From: Hymenobacter puniceus
GTDB lineage: Bacteria; Bacteroidota; Bacteroidia; Cytophagales; Hymenobacteraceae
Direction of reading: 5' to 3'
Assembly (NCBI RefSeq): GCF_014333525.1
Contig: NZ_JACSCX010000003.1
Location: 620,001-684,000, forward strand
Length of the DNA stretch: 64,000 bases
Numbering within the stretch: the stretch's first letter is position 1; the number at the start of each line of letters is the position of its first letter. Position numbers and translations under genes: made by a program. The notes beneath the pieces were generated by a model. The model was not told where the DNA came from and did not search any database. It worked only from the letters and a program-made list of their open reading frames with translations. Shown here piece by piece: positions 1 to 9,265 of the stretch.

Positions 1-209
1 GGCACTTGCGCTTCGTGCGTGATGCGCAGCTGGCAGCGCTTGGGGTTGGCGTCCGCTACTTCGGCCTGAAACACCCCGCCGCGGCCATCTACCAGCACTA
101 CCTCATCACCAGGGGCGAGGCGCAGCACCCGCACGGCGTGCTTGCTTTCGTCTTCGGGCAGCGTGTAGGAGTGGCCGGAAAGGTCGGGGGCGAAGAAAGT
201 ATGCGGCAT
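1..209 (-). CDS. rsmE: 16S rRNA m3U1498 methyltransferase RsmE, N-terminal part (gene runs off the left edge)
   Basis: Translating the minus strand from the ATG at 209 gives an open frame to the edge, about 69 residues. It begins MPHTFFAPD and contains SKHAVRVLRLAPGDEVVLVD, the N-terminal PUA-like RNA-binding domain typical of RsmE. The family methylates N3 of U1498 of 16S rRNA in the assembled 30S subunit; the SPOUT catalytic domain would lie outside the window. A TACCTTTG promoter box ends only 4 bases before the ATG, so the mRNA may be leaderless. Identity rests on this N-terminal domain only. Confidence 0.85.
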   Translation of the reverse strand, partial: MPHTFFAPDLSGHSYTLPEDESKHAVRVLRLAPGDEVVLVDGRGGVFQAEVADANPKRCQLRITHEAQV

Positions 210-213
210 GGGG

Positions 214-221
214 CAAAGGTA
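214..221 (-). promoter_or_regulatory. -7 promoter box TACCTTTG of rsmE
   Basis: The minus strand reads TACCTTTG, matching the Bacteroidota -7 consensus TAnnTTTG. Only 4 bases separate it from the rsmE ATG, so transcription would start at or next to the start codon. Confidence 0.6.
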
Positions 222-346
222 AACCGGAAAAGCACGCGCCAAGGGCCGGGCGCAACACAACGCCCGTGCAACCCACCCGTATGCCCAAGTATGCCCGCCA
301 GCAGCGAGGCGCCTGACCACTTCTCTCTTATTTCTGCACAACTATT

Positions 347-1369
347 ATGTCAGTTAAACTCAAAAAACTTTCTCAGCAAACCATCGTCATCACCGGTGCT
401 TCGTCCGGTATTGGCCTCGTAACGGCCCGCATGGCGGCCAAAGCCGGTGCTCGCCTGATTTTGGCAGCTCGAAGCGAAGACGCTCTGCGCCAGCTCACCA
501 GCGAGATCCGGCAGGCCAGCGGCCAGGCCGACTACGTGGTGGCCGACGTCAGCAAGCCCGAGGACGTGCAGCGCCTGGCCCAGGAAGCCGCCACCCGCTA
601 CGGCGGCTACGACACCTGGATCAACAACGCCGGGGTGAGCATTTACGGCAAGCTGGAGCAGGTGCCCGTGGAAGATATGCGCCGCTTGTTCGACGTAAAC
701 TTCTGGGGCCTGGTAAACGGCTCGCTGGAAGCCGCTAAGCACCTCAAAGGCAAAGGCGGCGCCATCATCAACGTAGGCAGCATCCTGTCGGAAGTCACGG
801 CTATTCTGCAGACCATCTATTCTGCCAGCAAGCACGCCGTGAAAGGCTTCACGGATGGGCTGCGCATGGAGCTGGAAATGGACGAAGCCCCGATTTCAGT
901 GACTCTGATTCAGCCCTCGGCCATCGACACGCCGTACCCGATTCACGCCAAAAACTATATGGAGCGCGAAGCCCAGCACGCGCCGCCGGCCTACGCCCCC
1001 GAAACCGTAGCCCGCGCCATTCTGCATGCGGCCGCCCACCCCGAGCGCGACGTAGTGGTGGGTGGCGGCGGCCGCGCCTTCATCGGCATGAACCGCTGGA
1101 CGCCCGCGCTGCTCGACCAGTTTATGGAAAAGGTATTTGTGAAGCAGGAAAAGGCTGATTACGCCCCGCGTCCGGTACAGCAAAACGGCCTCGACCGGCC
1201 CATGGGTGGGCTGGAGGAGCGCGGCAACTACCCCGGCAGCACCCGCGAAACCAGCTACTACACCGAAGCCGTCACGCGCAGCAACACCGGCCTGAAAGCC
1301 GCTTTGCTGGTTGGTGCCGGCGTGGCCGCAGCAGCATGGCTGAATGGTAAGTCCAGCCAGAAGAAATAA
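347..1369 (+). CDS. SDR family NAD(P)-dependent oxidoreductase
   Basis: Short-chain dehydrogenase of 340 residues. The cofactor motif TGASSGIG is at 16-23, NNAG at 93-96, the catalytic Ser near 145 and the YSASK motif (Tyr158, Lys162) follow in the usual order, so the Rossmann fold and active site look complete. The family reduces or oxidises a carbonyl/hydroxyl; the substrate cannot be read from sequence. Unlike a minimal 250-residue SDR it has an extension of about 90 residues ending in a hydrophobic stretch (about 315-331, ALLVGAGVAAAAWL) that could anchor it to the membrane. It is transcribed divergently from rsmE and ends in a strong hairpin. Confidence 0.85.
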   Translation: MSVKLKKLSQQTIVITGASSGIGLVTARMAAKAGARLILAARSEDALRQLTSEIRQASGQADYVVADVSKPEDVQRLAQEAATRYGGYDTWINNAGVSIYGKLEQVPVEDMRRLFDVNFWGLVNGSLEAAKHLKGKGGAIINVGSILSEVTAILQTIYSASKHAVKGFTDGLRMELEMDEAPISVTLIQPSAIDTPYPIHAKNYMEREAQHAPPAYAPETVARAILHAAAHPERDVVVGGGGRAFIGMNRWTPALLDQFMEKVFVKQEKADYAPRPVQQNGLDRPMGGLEERGNYPGSTRETSYYTEAVTRSNTGLKAALLVGAGVAAAAWLNGKSSQKK

Positions 1370-1388
1370 GTTGACTACCTAGTAATGC

Positions 1389-1424
1389 AAACGGCCCCAC
1401 TGATCTGTGTCAGTGGGGCCGTTT
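1389..1424. terminator. Bidirectional hairpin terminator
   Basis: Perfect 15-base inverted repeat (aaacggccccactga and its complement, 6-base loop) with A and T runs at its ends. It lies between the convergent SDR and S1/P1 nuclease genes, so it can serve both. Confidence 0.8.
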
Positions 1425-1443
1425 GGCGTTTAGTTCAGCTAGA

Positions 1444-2229
1444 TTAGCCCAGCACCTCGTTCAACAAGCCCGCCAGCCGCACGCCGGCCTGCTGGATGCG
1501 CTGCTTCATCATTTCGGAGTGCGCCGGGTAGTAGTTGTAGTCGATGTCGCCGTTGGCCGGGGCGCTGCGGTACACCTGCTCACTGGCCTGGTACGACTCC
1601 CAGAACCAGCTTTCCGGCGATGATGCCTGCCACTCGCGCACCTGCTGGCGCCGGATGGGACCGTCGTACTTGGTAGCCATTTCCGAGTAGGTGAGGCCCT
1701 GATAGTCAATCAGGCCACTGTCCCAGAGGCTGTGCATGTTGGTGTCTTTGCCGCGGTATTTCACCTTGATGTCGTTGCCGCCTTTGTCGTCGGCGTGGCC
1801 GGCGTGCAACGGCTGGTGCGCATCACCCACAATATGCACCACGAACTTAAGGGCCGCCACTTTTTCGGCCTGCGATTTGGCGGGGTCGGTTAGTTCCTTG
1901 AGCTTGGCCTGTAGCATATTGTAGGCGTTGGGGCTGGTCTGGCCTTTCAAATCCTGCAGATACTGGGTTTCGTTCAGGCCCGAGGGCGAGTTGACGTAGT
2001 GCCAGGGGGCAGTTTCCTTGAACTCCGGGTAGTAGCGGATTTCGTCGGGCCAGGTGCTGACCAATGCTAAGGTTTCAGTGCCCAGTAGGCGCTGTACTTC
2101 GCGGCGGGCCTTGCGGCTGAGGTGGTTTTCGGCAATCTGGCCCACGGCCCGGTGCCCGTCAACGCCCCAGGCCCACAAGCTCAGTGGCGACAAAAGCAAC
2201 AAAAACAGCGGCAGCAAACGCTTGCGCAT
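1444..2229 (-). CDS. Secreted S1/P1-type zinc nuclease
   Basis: About 261 residues when started at the MRKRLLPLF codon (2229); the upstream in-frame extension lacks signal character. Residues 1-20 form a signal peptide and cleavage before WGVDGHRAVG would leave Trp as residue 1 and His as residue 6, the two N-terminal zinc ligands of S1/P1 nucleases. Further ligand-type motifs are visible: HIVGDAHQPLHAG and NMHSLWDSG. The family cleaves single-stranded DNA or RNA and 3'-nucleotides with a trinuclear zinc site, here presumably in the periplasm or outside the cell for phosphate or nucleoside scavenging. It is a single-gene unit flanked by terminators. Confidence 0.88.
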   Translation of the reverse strand: MRKRLLPLFLLLLSPLSLWAWGVDGHRAVGQIAENHLSRKARREVQRLLGTETLALVSTWPDEIRYYPEFKETAPWHYVNSPSGLNETQYLQDLKGQTSPNAYNMLQAKLKELTDPAKSQAEKVAALKFVVHIVGDAHQPLHAGHADDKGGNDIKVKYRGKDTNMHSLWDSGLIDYQGLTYSEMATKYDGPIRRQQVREWQASSPESWFWESYQASEQVYRSAPANGDIDYNYYPAHSEMMKQRIQQAGVRLAGLLNEVLG

Positions 2230-2380
2230 AATCAGAAAGGAAGGTGAGAAGGTCGGAAAACAAGGGCAAATTACTGCCATTCCAAGGATTTGCGGCAATC
2301 TTACCAACAAAGTTGGCGCAGGTTAGCGGCTTGTCATGGTTCGTTTCAACTTCTTCGGCGGTAGCTGCTATTCCTAAAAT

Positions 2381-2417
2381 AAAAGAGCCCCGCCGGCAAC
2401 GCCAGCGGGGCTCTTTT
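2381..2417 (-). terminator. Rho-independent terminator of pckA
   Basis: Hairpin with 13-base arms (aaaagagccccgc and complement), giving a T run on the minus strand just after the pckA stop codon. Confidence 0.8.
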
Positions 2418-2433
2418 GTAAGCAAACCAACCG

Positions 2434-4047
2434 TTATACGCTGGCTGCTACTGCTGCTTTGGGGGCGCCGGCCAGGATTTCGTCGTTAGCGAAATCAGCG
2501 TACTTCCGGAAGTTGGTTACGAACTTCTGCGCCAGGTCAGCGGCCGTTTTGTCGTAAGCTTCCGGGTCGGACCAGGTGGCGCGTGGGTCCAGGATTTCGG
2601 TGGGCACGCCTGGCACCGAAGCTGGCACTTCCACCCCAAAAATCGGGTGTTTGCTGAATTCCACGTCGTTCAGCTCGCCGTTGAGGGCGGCCGTAATCAT
2701 GGCGCGGGTGTAGCTCAGCTTCATGCGCGAACCGACGCCGTAGCTGCCGCCGCTCCAGCCGGTATTTACCAGCCACACATTCACCTCATTTTCGTCCATC
2801 TTCTGGCCCAGCATCTCGGCATACTTGGTGGGGTGCAGGGGCAGGAACACCGCGCCGAAGCAAGCCGAAAACGTGGTCTGTGGCTCGGTGATGCCCATTT
2901 CGGTGCCCGCCACCTTTGCCGTGTAGCCACTCATGAAGTGGTACATGGCGTGGCTCTTGTCGAGCTTGCTGATGGGAGGCAATACGCCGAAGGCGTCGGC
3001 CGTCAGGAAGAAGATGTTTTTAGGTGCCTCGGCCACCGAAGGCTCAATGGCATTCGGAATGAAGTGAATCGGGTAGGCCGTGCGCGTGTTTTCGGTTACG
3101 CTCTTGTTGGCGTAGTCTACGGTGGTAGTACCGGGCACGAAGCGCGTGTTCTCCACAATGGAGCCAGTCTTGATGGCGTTCCAGATTTCGGGCTCTTTCT
3201 CAGCGCTCAGGTCAATAACCTTGGCGTAGCACCCGCCCTCAAAGTTGAAGATGCCGGCATCTGGCGTCCAGCCGTGCTCATCGTCGCCAATCAGGCCACG
3301 GTTGGGGTCTGCCGACAGCGTGGTTTTGCCGGTACCGGAAAGGCCAAAGAAGATGGCCGTGTCGCCGTCTTTGCCCACGTTGGCCGAGCAGTGCATCGGC
3401 AGCGTGGCGCGCTCGTGAGGCAACAGGTAGTTAAGCACCCCAAAGATGCCTTTCTTCATCTCGCCGGCATATCCCGTACCGCCAATCAGAATCATCTTTT
3501 TAGAGAAATTCAGGATGGCGAAGTTCTTTTGGCGCGTGCCATCTACGGCCGGGTCGGCCTCGAAGCCGGGGGCGCAGATGATGCTGAAGTCAGGCGTCCA
3601 GCTAGTGTCAGCGCCTTCGGCGGGGCGCAGGAACATGTTGTAGCAGAATAGGTTGTGCCAGGCCAGCTCATTCACCACGCGCAGCTTCAGCTGGTAGTCG
3701 GGGTTGGCGCCGGCGTAGGCGTCACGCACGTAGATTTCCTTGTCGGCCAGGTACTGCACCATCTTCTGGTGGAGCTGCTCGAACTTGTCTTCGGCAAACG
3801 GAATGTTGATGTCACCCCACCACACGCTGTCGGCGGTGCCGGCGTCTTTTACCACAAAACGGTCTTTGGGGGAGCGGCCGGTGAAGGTACCGGTGTCAGC
3901 CATCAGGGCGCCGGTGTCGGTGAGCACCCCTTCGTGGCGGCGCAGGGCTTCTTGGGTAAGCTGCTCAGGCGAGAGGTTCAGGTGCACCTGCGCAGCCTGC
4001 GTGATGCCAAGCGGAGCCAGGCGGAGGGTAGCGGCGGAATCTAACAT
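2434..4047 (-). CDS. pckA: Phosphoenolpyruvate carboxykinase (ATP)
   Basis: About 537 residues from the ATG at 4047 (MLDSAATLRL), the normal length of ATP-type PEPCK; the open frame extends 44 codons further upstream but that stretch looks non-coding. Visible motifs are GRSPKDRF (about 57-64), the kinase-1 P-loop GLSGTGKTTLSADPNR (235-250) and the metal/nucleotide motif DDEHGW (255-260). It converts oxaloacetate and ATP to phosphoenolpyruvate and CO2, the first step of gluconeogenesis in the cytoplasm. It stands alone, with its own terminator and a candidate regulated promoter carrying a 16-base palindrome. Confidence 0.96.
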   Translation of the reverse strand: MLDSAATLRLAPLGITQAAQVHLNLSPEQLTQEALRRHEGVLTDTGALMADTGTFTGRSPKDRFVVKDAGTADSVWWGDINIPFAEDKFEQLHQKMVQYLADKEIYVRDAYAGANPDYQLKLRVVNELAWHNLFCYNMFLRPAEGADTSWTPDFSIICAPGFEADPAVDGTRQKNFAILNFSKKMILIGGTGYAGEMKKGIFGVLNYLLPHERATLPMHCSANVGKDGDTAIFFGLSGTGKTTLSADPNRGLIGDDEHGWTPDAGIFNFEGGCYAKVIDLSAEKEPEIWNAIKTGSIVENTRFVPGTTTVDYANKSVTENTRTAYPIHFIPNAIEPSVAEAPKNIFFLTADAFGVLPPISKLDKSHAMYHFMSGYTAKVAGTEMGITEPQTTFSACFGAVFLPLHPTKYAEMLGQKMDENEVNVWLVNTGWSGGSYGVGSRMKLSYTRAMITAALNGELNDVEFSKHPIFGVEVPASVPGVPTEILDPRATWSDPEAYDKTAADLAQKFVTNFRKYADFANDEILAGAPKAAVAASV

Positions 4048-4096
4048 AACAGAAGCCGGAAACTGGGTTGGGTGGGAAAATGGGGGAACGGTAGGA

Positions 4097-4104
4097 CAAA
4101 AATA
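4097..4104 (-). promoter_or_regulatory. -7 promoter box TATTTTTG of pckA
   Basis: The minus strand reads TATTTTTG, a match to TAnnTTTG, about 50 bases before the pckA ATG. The palindrome at 4119-4134 lies where the -33 element would be. Confidence 0.45.
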
Positions 4105-4118
4105 GGCAAAACGGCGGT

Positions 4119-4134
4119 CCGGCAACGTTGCCGG
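4119..4134. promoter_or_regulatory. 16-base perfect palindrome, candidate operator of pckA
   Basis: CCGGCAACGTTGCCGG is a perfect palindrome with a central CG, the layout of LacI/GalR-family operators. It sits 14 bases upstream of the pckA -7 box, over the -33 region, so a bound protein would block RNA polymerase. The cognate regulator is not visible in the window. Confidence 0.5.
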
Positions 4135-4298
4135 AAAAAAACTTTGCGAAAATTCGCTGGTGAGAGAAGGTAGTTGCAAGCCCTACGGGCAAATAAGGTT
4201 GGCTGTTCGGGTGGTTAGGAATCTTTTGTAGCTTTACCAACCTCCGTGCGGTTGCAGCCGGCGGCTTTCCTTCCTTTTTATCACTTCATTTCTACTTC

Positions 4299-6035
4299 AT
4301 GCAAACGACCTCCGCCGTGCAGGAGCAGCCCCACATGGCCGCTTCCACCGGCCATCCGAAGGGCCTTTATGTGCTCTTTGCCACTGAAATGTGGGAGCGG
4401 TTCAGCTACTACGGTATGCGCGCCCTGCTGTCTTTGTATATGCTCAAGGCGCTCCTTATGAACAAGGAGATGTCGTCTCTGATTTACGGCAACTATACTT
4501 CGCTGGTGTACCTGACGCCATTGCTGGGCGGCTACATGGCCGACCGGTACTGGGGCAACCGCCGTTCTATCCTGGTGGGTGGCTTGCTGATGGCCGCCGG
4601 ACAATTTTCTTTGTTTTTCTCGGCTTCGATGTATGGGGCTGGTCAGACAGAAGTGCCTTCCGCCCAGTTGCTGCTGTTCTTTATTGGCCTCGGCTGCCTG
4701 ATTTTCGGTAACGGTTTTTTCAAGCCCAATATTTCCTCGATGGTGGGGTCGTTGTACCCAAAAGGAGATTCGCGCATTGACGCGGCCTACACCATCTTCT
4801 ATATGGGCATCAACCTCGGCGCGTTTTTCTCGCCGCTGGTGTGCGGCACACTCGGCGACACCGGCAATCCGGCCGACTTCAAGTGGGGCTTTCTGGCCGC
4901 CGGTATCGGCATGCTGATTGGCAGCCTCACGTTTGAGATGCTGAAAAACAAGTACGTCGTAACGTCAGAAGGCGCGCCGCTGGGCGCCAAGCCTGAGCGC
5001 ACCGTGGAGCACTCCCCGGTAGTGCCCGTGCAAACCGACGGCCCGGTTCGTTCCGAAACCATTGCCCAGCCCGCCAAGAGCTTTGCCAGCAAGCTGCCCA
5101 TGCTCATTGGTCTGTTTGCGGTGGTGTACGCGGCCATTGCCTGGCTGATGGACCGTGACTGGATTGGTGCGCTGGTGTTTTCAGCTATGATTGTAGCCCC
5201 GGTTACCATCCTGACCGACCCCACGCTCACGGCCCGCGAGAAGCAGAAAATCTACGTTATTTTCATCCTGAGCTTCTTCGTAATCTTCTTCTGGGGCACG
5301 TTTGAGCAGGCTGGCGCTTCGCTGACCTTCTTCGCCGACGAGCAGACTGACCGTACGCTGGGCTCTTCGGTGGTGCCGGCTTCCTACTTCCAGTCCGCCA
5401 ATGCCTTGTTCATCATCATCTTCGCCCCGATTTTCGCGGTGCTCTGGACCTGGATGGGTAAGCGCGGGACCGAGCCTTCCTCGCCTTTGAAAATGTCTAT
5501 CAGCCTGATGCTGATGGCCGTAGGCTACCTCATCATTGCCTTCGGCGTGAAGGGAGTGGATGCCAGCACCAAAGTGAGCATGTTCTGGCTGATTACTATG
5601 TATCTGGTCCACACCTTTGCCGAGCTGTGTCTGTCGCCGATTGGTCTGGCGTTGGTAAATAAGCTGGCTCCGGCCCGGTTTGCCTCCCTGCTGATGGCGG
5701 TATGGTTTCTGGCTACAGCCGCCGGCAACAAGCTGGCGGGCGTGCTGTCTGGCCTGTATCCTCCCGGCCCCGGCGAGTTTGCCAAAGCGTCTAAGGAAGG
5801 CATCAACCTGCCTAACATTCTGAACGGCACCTCGCAGGCCACCGCCGACGTAACGGCCAAACTGGCGGAACTGGAGCTGGCTTCGAACTGGCCTTCATTC
5901 CTGGGCTTCCAAATCACCAGCCTTTACGACTTCTTCATGATCTTTGTGGGGCTATCAGCCGTGGCCTCACTCATTCTGTTTGTGCTGTATAAGCGTCTCA
6001 ATACGATGATGGCTGAGCCAGTACAAGCGGCGTAG
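4299..6035 (+). CDS. POT/PTR family proton-coupled oligopeptide transporter
   Basis: Membrane protein of 578 residues with about 14 hydrophobic segments. The N-terminal part carries family signatures: WERFSYYGMRALL, GGYMADRYWGNRRSILVGG and the PTR2 motif FYMGINLGAFFSPL. A hydrophilic loop of about 50 residues (roughly 228-275) splits the two six-helix bundles, followed by FFWGTFEQAG and an FAELCLSPIGLALVNKLAP motif. The family imports di- and tripeptides across the inner membrane with protons. A terminator follows directly. Confidence 0.93.
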   Translation: MQTTSAVQEQPHMAASTGHPKGLYVLFATEMWERFSYYGMRALLSLYMLKALLMNKEMSSLIYGNYTSLVYLTPLLGGYMADRYWGNRRSILVGGLLMAAGQFSLFFSASMYGAGQTEVPSAQLLLFFIGLGCLIFGNGFFKPNISSMVGSLYPKGDSRIDAAYTIFYMGINLGAFFSPLVCGTLGDTGNPADFKWGFLAAGIGMLIGSLTFEMLKNKYVVTSEGAPLGAKPERTVEHSPVVPVQTDGPVRSETIAQPAKSFASKLPMLIGLFAVVYAAIAWLMDRDWIGALVFSAMIVAPVTILTDPTLTAREKQKIYVIFILSFFVIFFWGTFEQAGASLTFFADEQTDRTLGSSVVPASYFQSANALFIIIFAPIFAVLWTWMGKRGTEPSSPLKMSISLMLMAVGYLIIAFGVKGVDASTKVSMFWLITMYLVHTFAELCLSPIGLALVNKLAPARFASLLMAVWFLATAAGNKLAGVLSGLYPPGPGEFAKASKEGINLPNILNGTSQATADVTAKLAELELASNWPSFLGFQITSLYDFFMIFVGLSAVASLILFVLYKRLNTMMAEPVQAA

Positions 6036-6052
6036 TTTTATTGCTTTCAATC

Positions 6053-6089
6053 AAAAAGCCCTGTCAGACTTTCCTGGCAGGGCTTTTTT
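6053..6089 (+). terminator. Rho-independent terminator after the peptide transporter
   Basis: Hairpin with 15-base arms (aaaaagccctgtcag and complement, one G-T pair) followed by a T run. Confidence 0.8.
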
Positions 6090-6168
6090 GTGTTTGTAGC
6101 TTGCATTAATTTAGCTTACTCTGTCAAGTTTTAGCGCCTTCAGGAATTTCCTACTTCAAAAAATTCTG

Positions 6169-6414
6169 ATGTCAGACCGTGTGCATACCTGGTTGGTGGT
6201 AGGCGCCAGCGTGCTGTTGCTGTGCTGCGGCCTGAGCATGCTTGACACGCAGGTGAGCCTGAAATACGAGGTTGGAAATGATTCTTGCCTATCCGTAGTA
6301 TCGGGCCGTAACCTATGTGCCGACTACGAGCGAATAAAGTGGCTAAGTTGGGCTACACTTGGCGCTTTATGGGCGCTTGTCGGCTTCAGCAACCAACTGA
6401 TTAGCAAGAAGTAA
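6169..6414 (+). CDS. Small hypothetical membrane protein
   Basis: 81 residues that I do not recognise. Two hydrophobic segments (about 7-24 and 58-74) flank a short polar loop containing two cysteines (DSCLSVVSGRNLC), possibly a periplasmic disulphide. The gene lies between two terminators and so is its own unit. Its leader contains TTCAGGAATTTCCT, also found just before miaE. No function can be proposed. Confidence 0.55.
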   Translation: MSDRVHTWLVVGASVLLLCCGLSMLDTQVSLKYEVGNDSCLSVVSGRNLCADYERIKWLSWATLGALWALVGFSNQLISKK

Positions 6415-6432
6415 CTTCGCACACCGCCCACG

Positions 6433-6470
6433 AAAAAGCCCCGCCGAACCAAAGTTAAGCGGGGCTTTTC
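6433..6470. terminator. Bidirectional hairpin terminator
   Basis: Inverted repeat aaaagccccgc with complement across a 14-base loop, between the small membrane protein gene and groEL, which converge here. Confidence 0.75.
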
Positions 6471-6501
6471 TTATCTAAGCGGTTGGCTTAGCGGCTGATG
6501 C

Positions 6502-8145
<1,644 letters not shown>

Positions 8146-8187
8146 TTATTCGGGTATGGGTAATTCAGAAAGAGAGAAAGAAGCGGC

Positions 8188-8478
8188 TTAGAGTACGGCA
8201 AAGATGTCCGACTCCTTCATGATGAGGTAGTCCTCGCCATCTACCGTAATTTCGGTGCCGGCATATTTGCCGTAAAGCACCTGGTCACCTGCCTTTACTT
8301 GGGGCTTGATGGTTGTACCATTGTCGGCAACCTTGCCTTCGCCCACGGCTACTACTTCGCCACGCTGGGGTTTCTCCTTGGCCGTGTCGGGAATAATGAT
8401 GCCCGATTTGGTTTTTTCCTCGGCAGCGGCCGGCGCGACAATCACGCGGTCAGCCAGCGGTTTGATGCTAAGCGACAT
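8188..8478 (-). CDS. groES: Co-chaperonin GroES (Hsp10)
   Basis: 96 residues from the ATG at 8478 ([14 protein letters not shown]); the longer open frame upstream is not protein-like. It shows the beta-barrel core and mobile loop of the family ([21 protein letters not shown]) and the late YGKYAGTEI motif. It caps the GroEL ring. Two copies of a TGnCA-type box upstream may be the heat-shock control sites of the groES-groEL pair. Confidence 0.97.
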   Translation of the reverse strand: MSLSIKPLADRVIVAPAAAEEKTKSGIIIPDTAKEKPQRGEVVAVGEGKVADNGTTIKPQVKAGDQVLYGKYAGTEITVDGEDYLIMKESDIFAVL

Positions 8479-8550
8479 ATTGTACGTTTTGGTTGAAAGG
8501 TTTACTTGAAACAAGGTGGTGCCGAGCGTTCCACACTTCCCGTGCCAGCC

Positions 8551-8630
8551 CGCCAAACCTGACAGAATGAACGCCAAAAAGGCCTCTAATCGGTCAGGTT
8601 GCTACGCCAGCCTGCCAAAACCTGACAGAA
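8551..8630 (-). promoter_or_regulatory. Two repeated boxes upstream of groES, candidate heat-shock regulatory region
   Basis: CGCCAAACCTGACA (8551-8564) and TGCCAAAACCTGACA (8613-8627), each followed by GAA, are near-identical boxes about 62 bases apart, roughly six helical turns. On the coding strand each reads TGTCA, a 4-5 base spacer, then (T/C)GGC(A/G). No CIRCE element is visible. Control of groES by these boxes is inference from position and repetition. Confidence 0.45.
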
Positions 8631-8802
8631 GCTGTGGGCCCGCTAACTGGCAGTGTGGGCAGTTTGCGGGGCGAAGGTAGCAGAATGCGCGGCTGACGAA
8701 AGTGCAGTATTCGGGCGGTAGCGGCCACATTACTCAAGCTGTCTGCGCTATTTTGCTGCTTGCGGCCCTTCGAATGAGGTGCCGCCCCGTACCAGCAGCC
8801 AC

Positions 8803-8838
8803 AAAAAACGGCGGCTTCCCGTGAAGGAAGCCGCCGTT
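8803..8838 (-). terminator. Terminator of the secG end of the operon
   Basis: Perfect 13-base arms (aacggcggcttcc and complement, 6-base loop) with a T run on the minus strand, just after secG. Confidence 0.8.
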
Positions 8839-8863
8839 GCATGCTGTAGAAAGCCAGAGCTGA

Positions 8864-9265
8864 TTACTGAGCCGGAGCTGGTGCGGGGGCCTGGGCCGGA
8901 GCCTGAGCGGGCGCGGTAGCCGGGGCAGCAGCGCCACCGGGAGCGGCTGCGCCAGGAATTGCCGGAGCCGGTGCGGCCGGCAGGCGGGTTTCGAGGGCTT
9001 TCTGCTGGTTGATGCTGCGGCCGGGGCCGGCATCCGTGGTGCCGTTGAGCACGTGGGTACCCAGCGTGAGCACCATCAGGGCAATGGCAAAACCCCAGGT
9101 GAGCTTCTCCAGCAAGTCGCCGGTGCGCTTCACGCCCATGAGGTTGGCCGCGCCGCCCGAGCCGAACTGGCTGGAGAGGCCACCACCTTTAGGGTTCTGG
9201 GCCAGCACCACCAGGGCAAGCAGGAAACACACAAGAATGATTACAATAATAAGCGCAGTGTACAT
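8864..9265 (-). CDS. secG: Preprotein translocase subunit SecG
   Basis: 133 residues. The first hydrophobic segment (about 3-22) is followed by the SecG signature LAQNPKGGGLSSQFGSG and a second segment (about 55-75). SecG assists SecYE in protein export across the inner membrane. After residue 90 the protein is an Ala/Pro-rich low-complexity tail, longer than in many SecG proteins. The ATG directly follows the TAG stop of the upstream TPR gene, so translation is probably coupled. Confidence 0.93.
   Translation of the reverse strand: MYTALIIVIILVCFLLALVVLAQNPKGGGLSSQFGSGGAANLMGVKRTGDLLEKLTWGFAIALMVLTLGTHVLNGTTDAGPGRSINQQKALETRLPAAPAPAIPGAAAPGGAAAPATAPAQAPAQAPAPAPAQ

Noticed and set aside
6..422. 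138-residue plus-strand reading frame at the left edge
   Set aside because: Antisense to rsmE and overlapping the SDR start; the minus-strand frame is clearly RsmE.
2647..3651. 334-residue frame antisense to pckA
   Set aside because: Shadow frame caused by high GC at third codon positions; no recognisable domain.
8594..8842. 82-residue frame between groES and secG
   Set aside because: Covers the regulatory boxes and the secG terminator; Composition is not protein-like.
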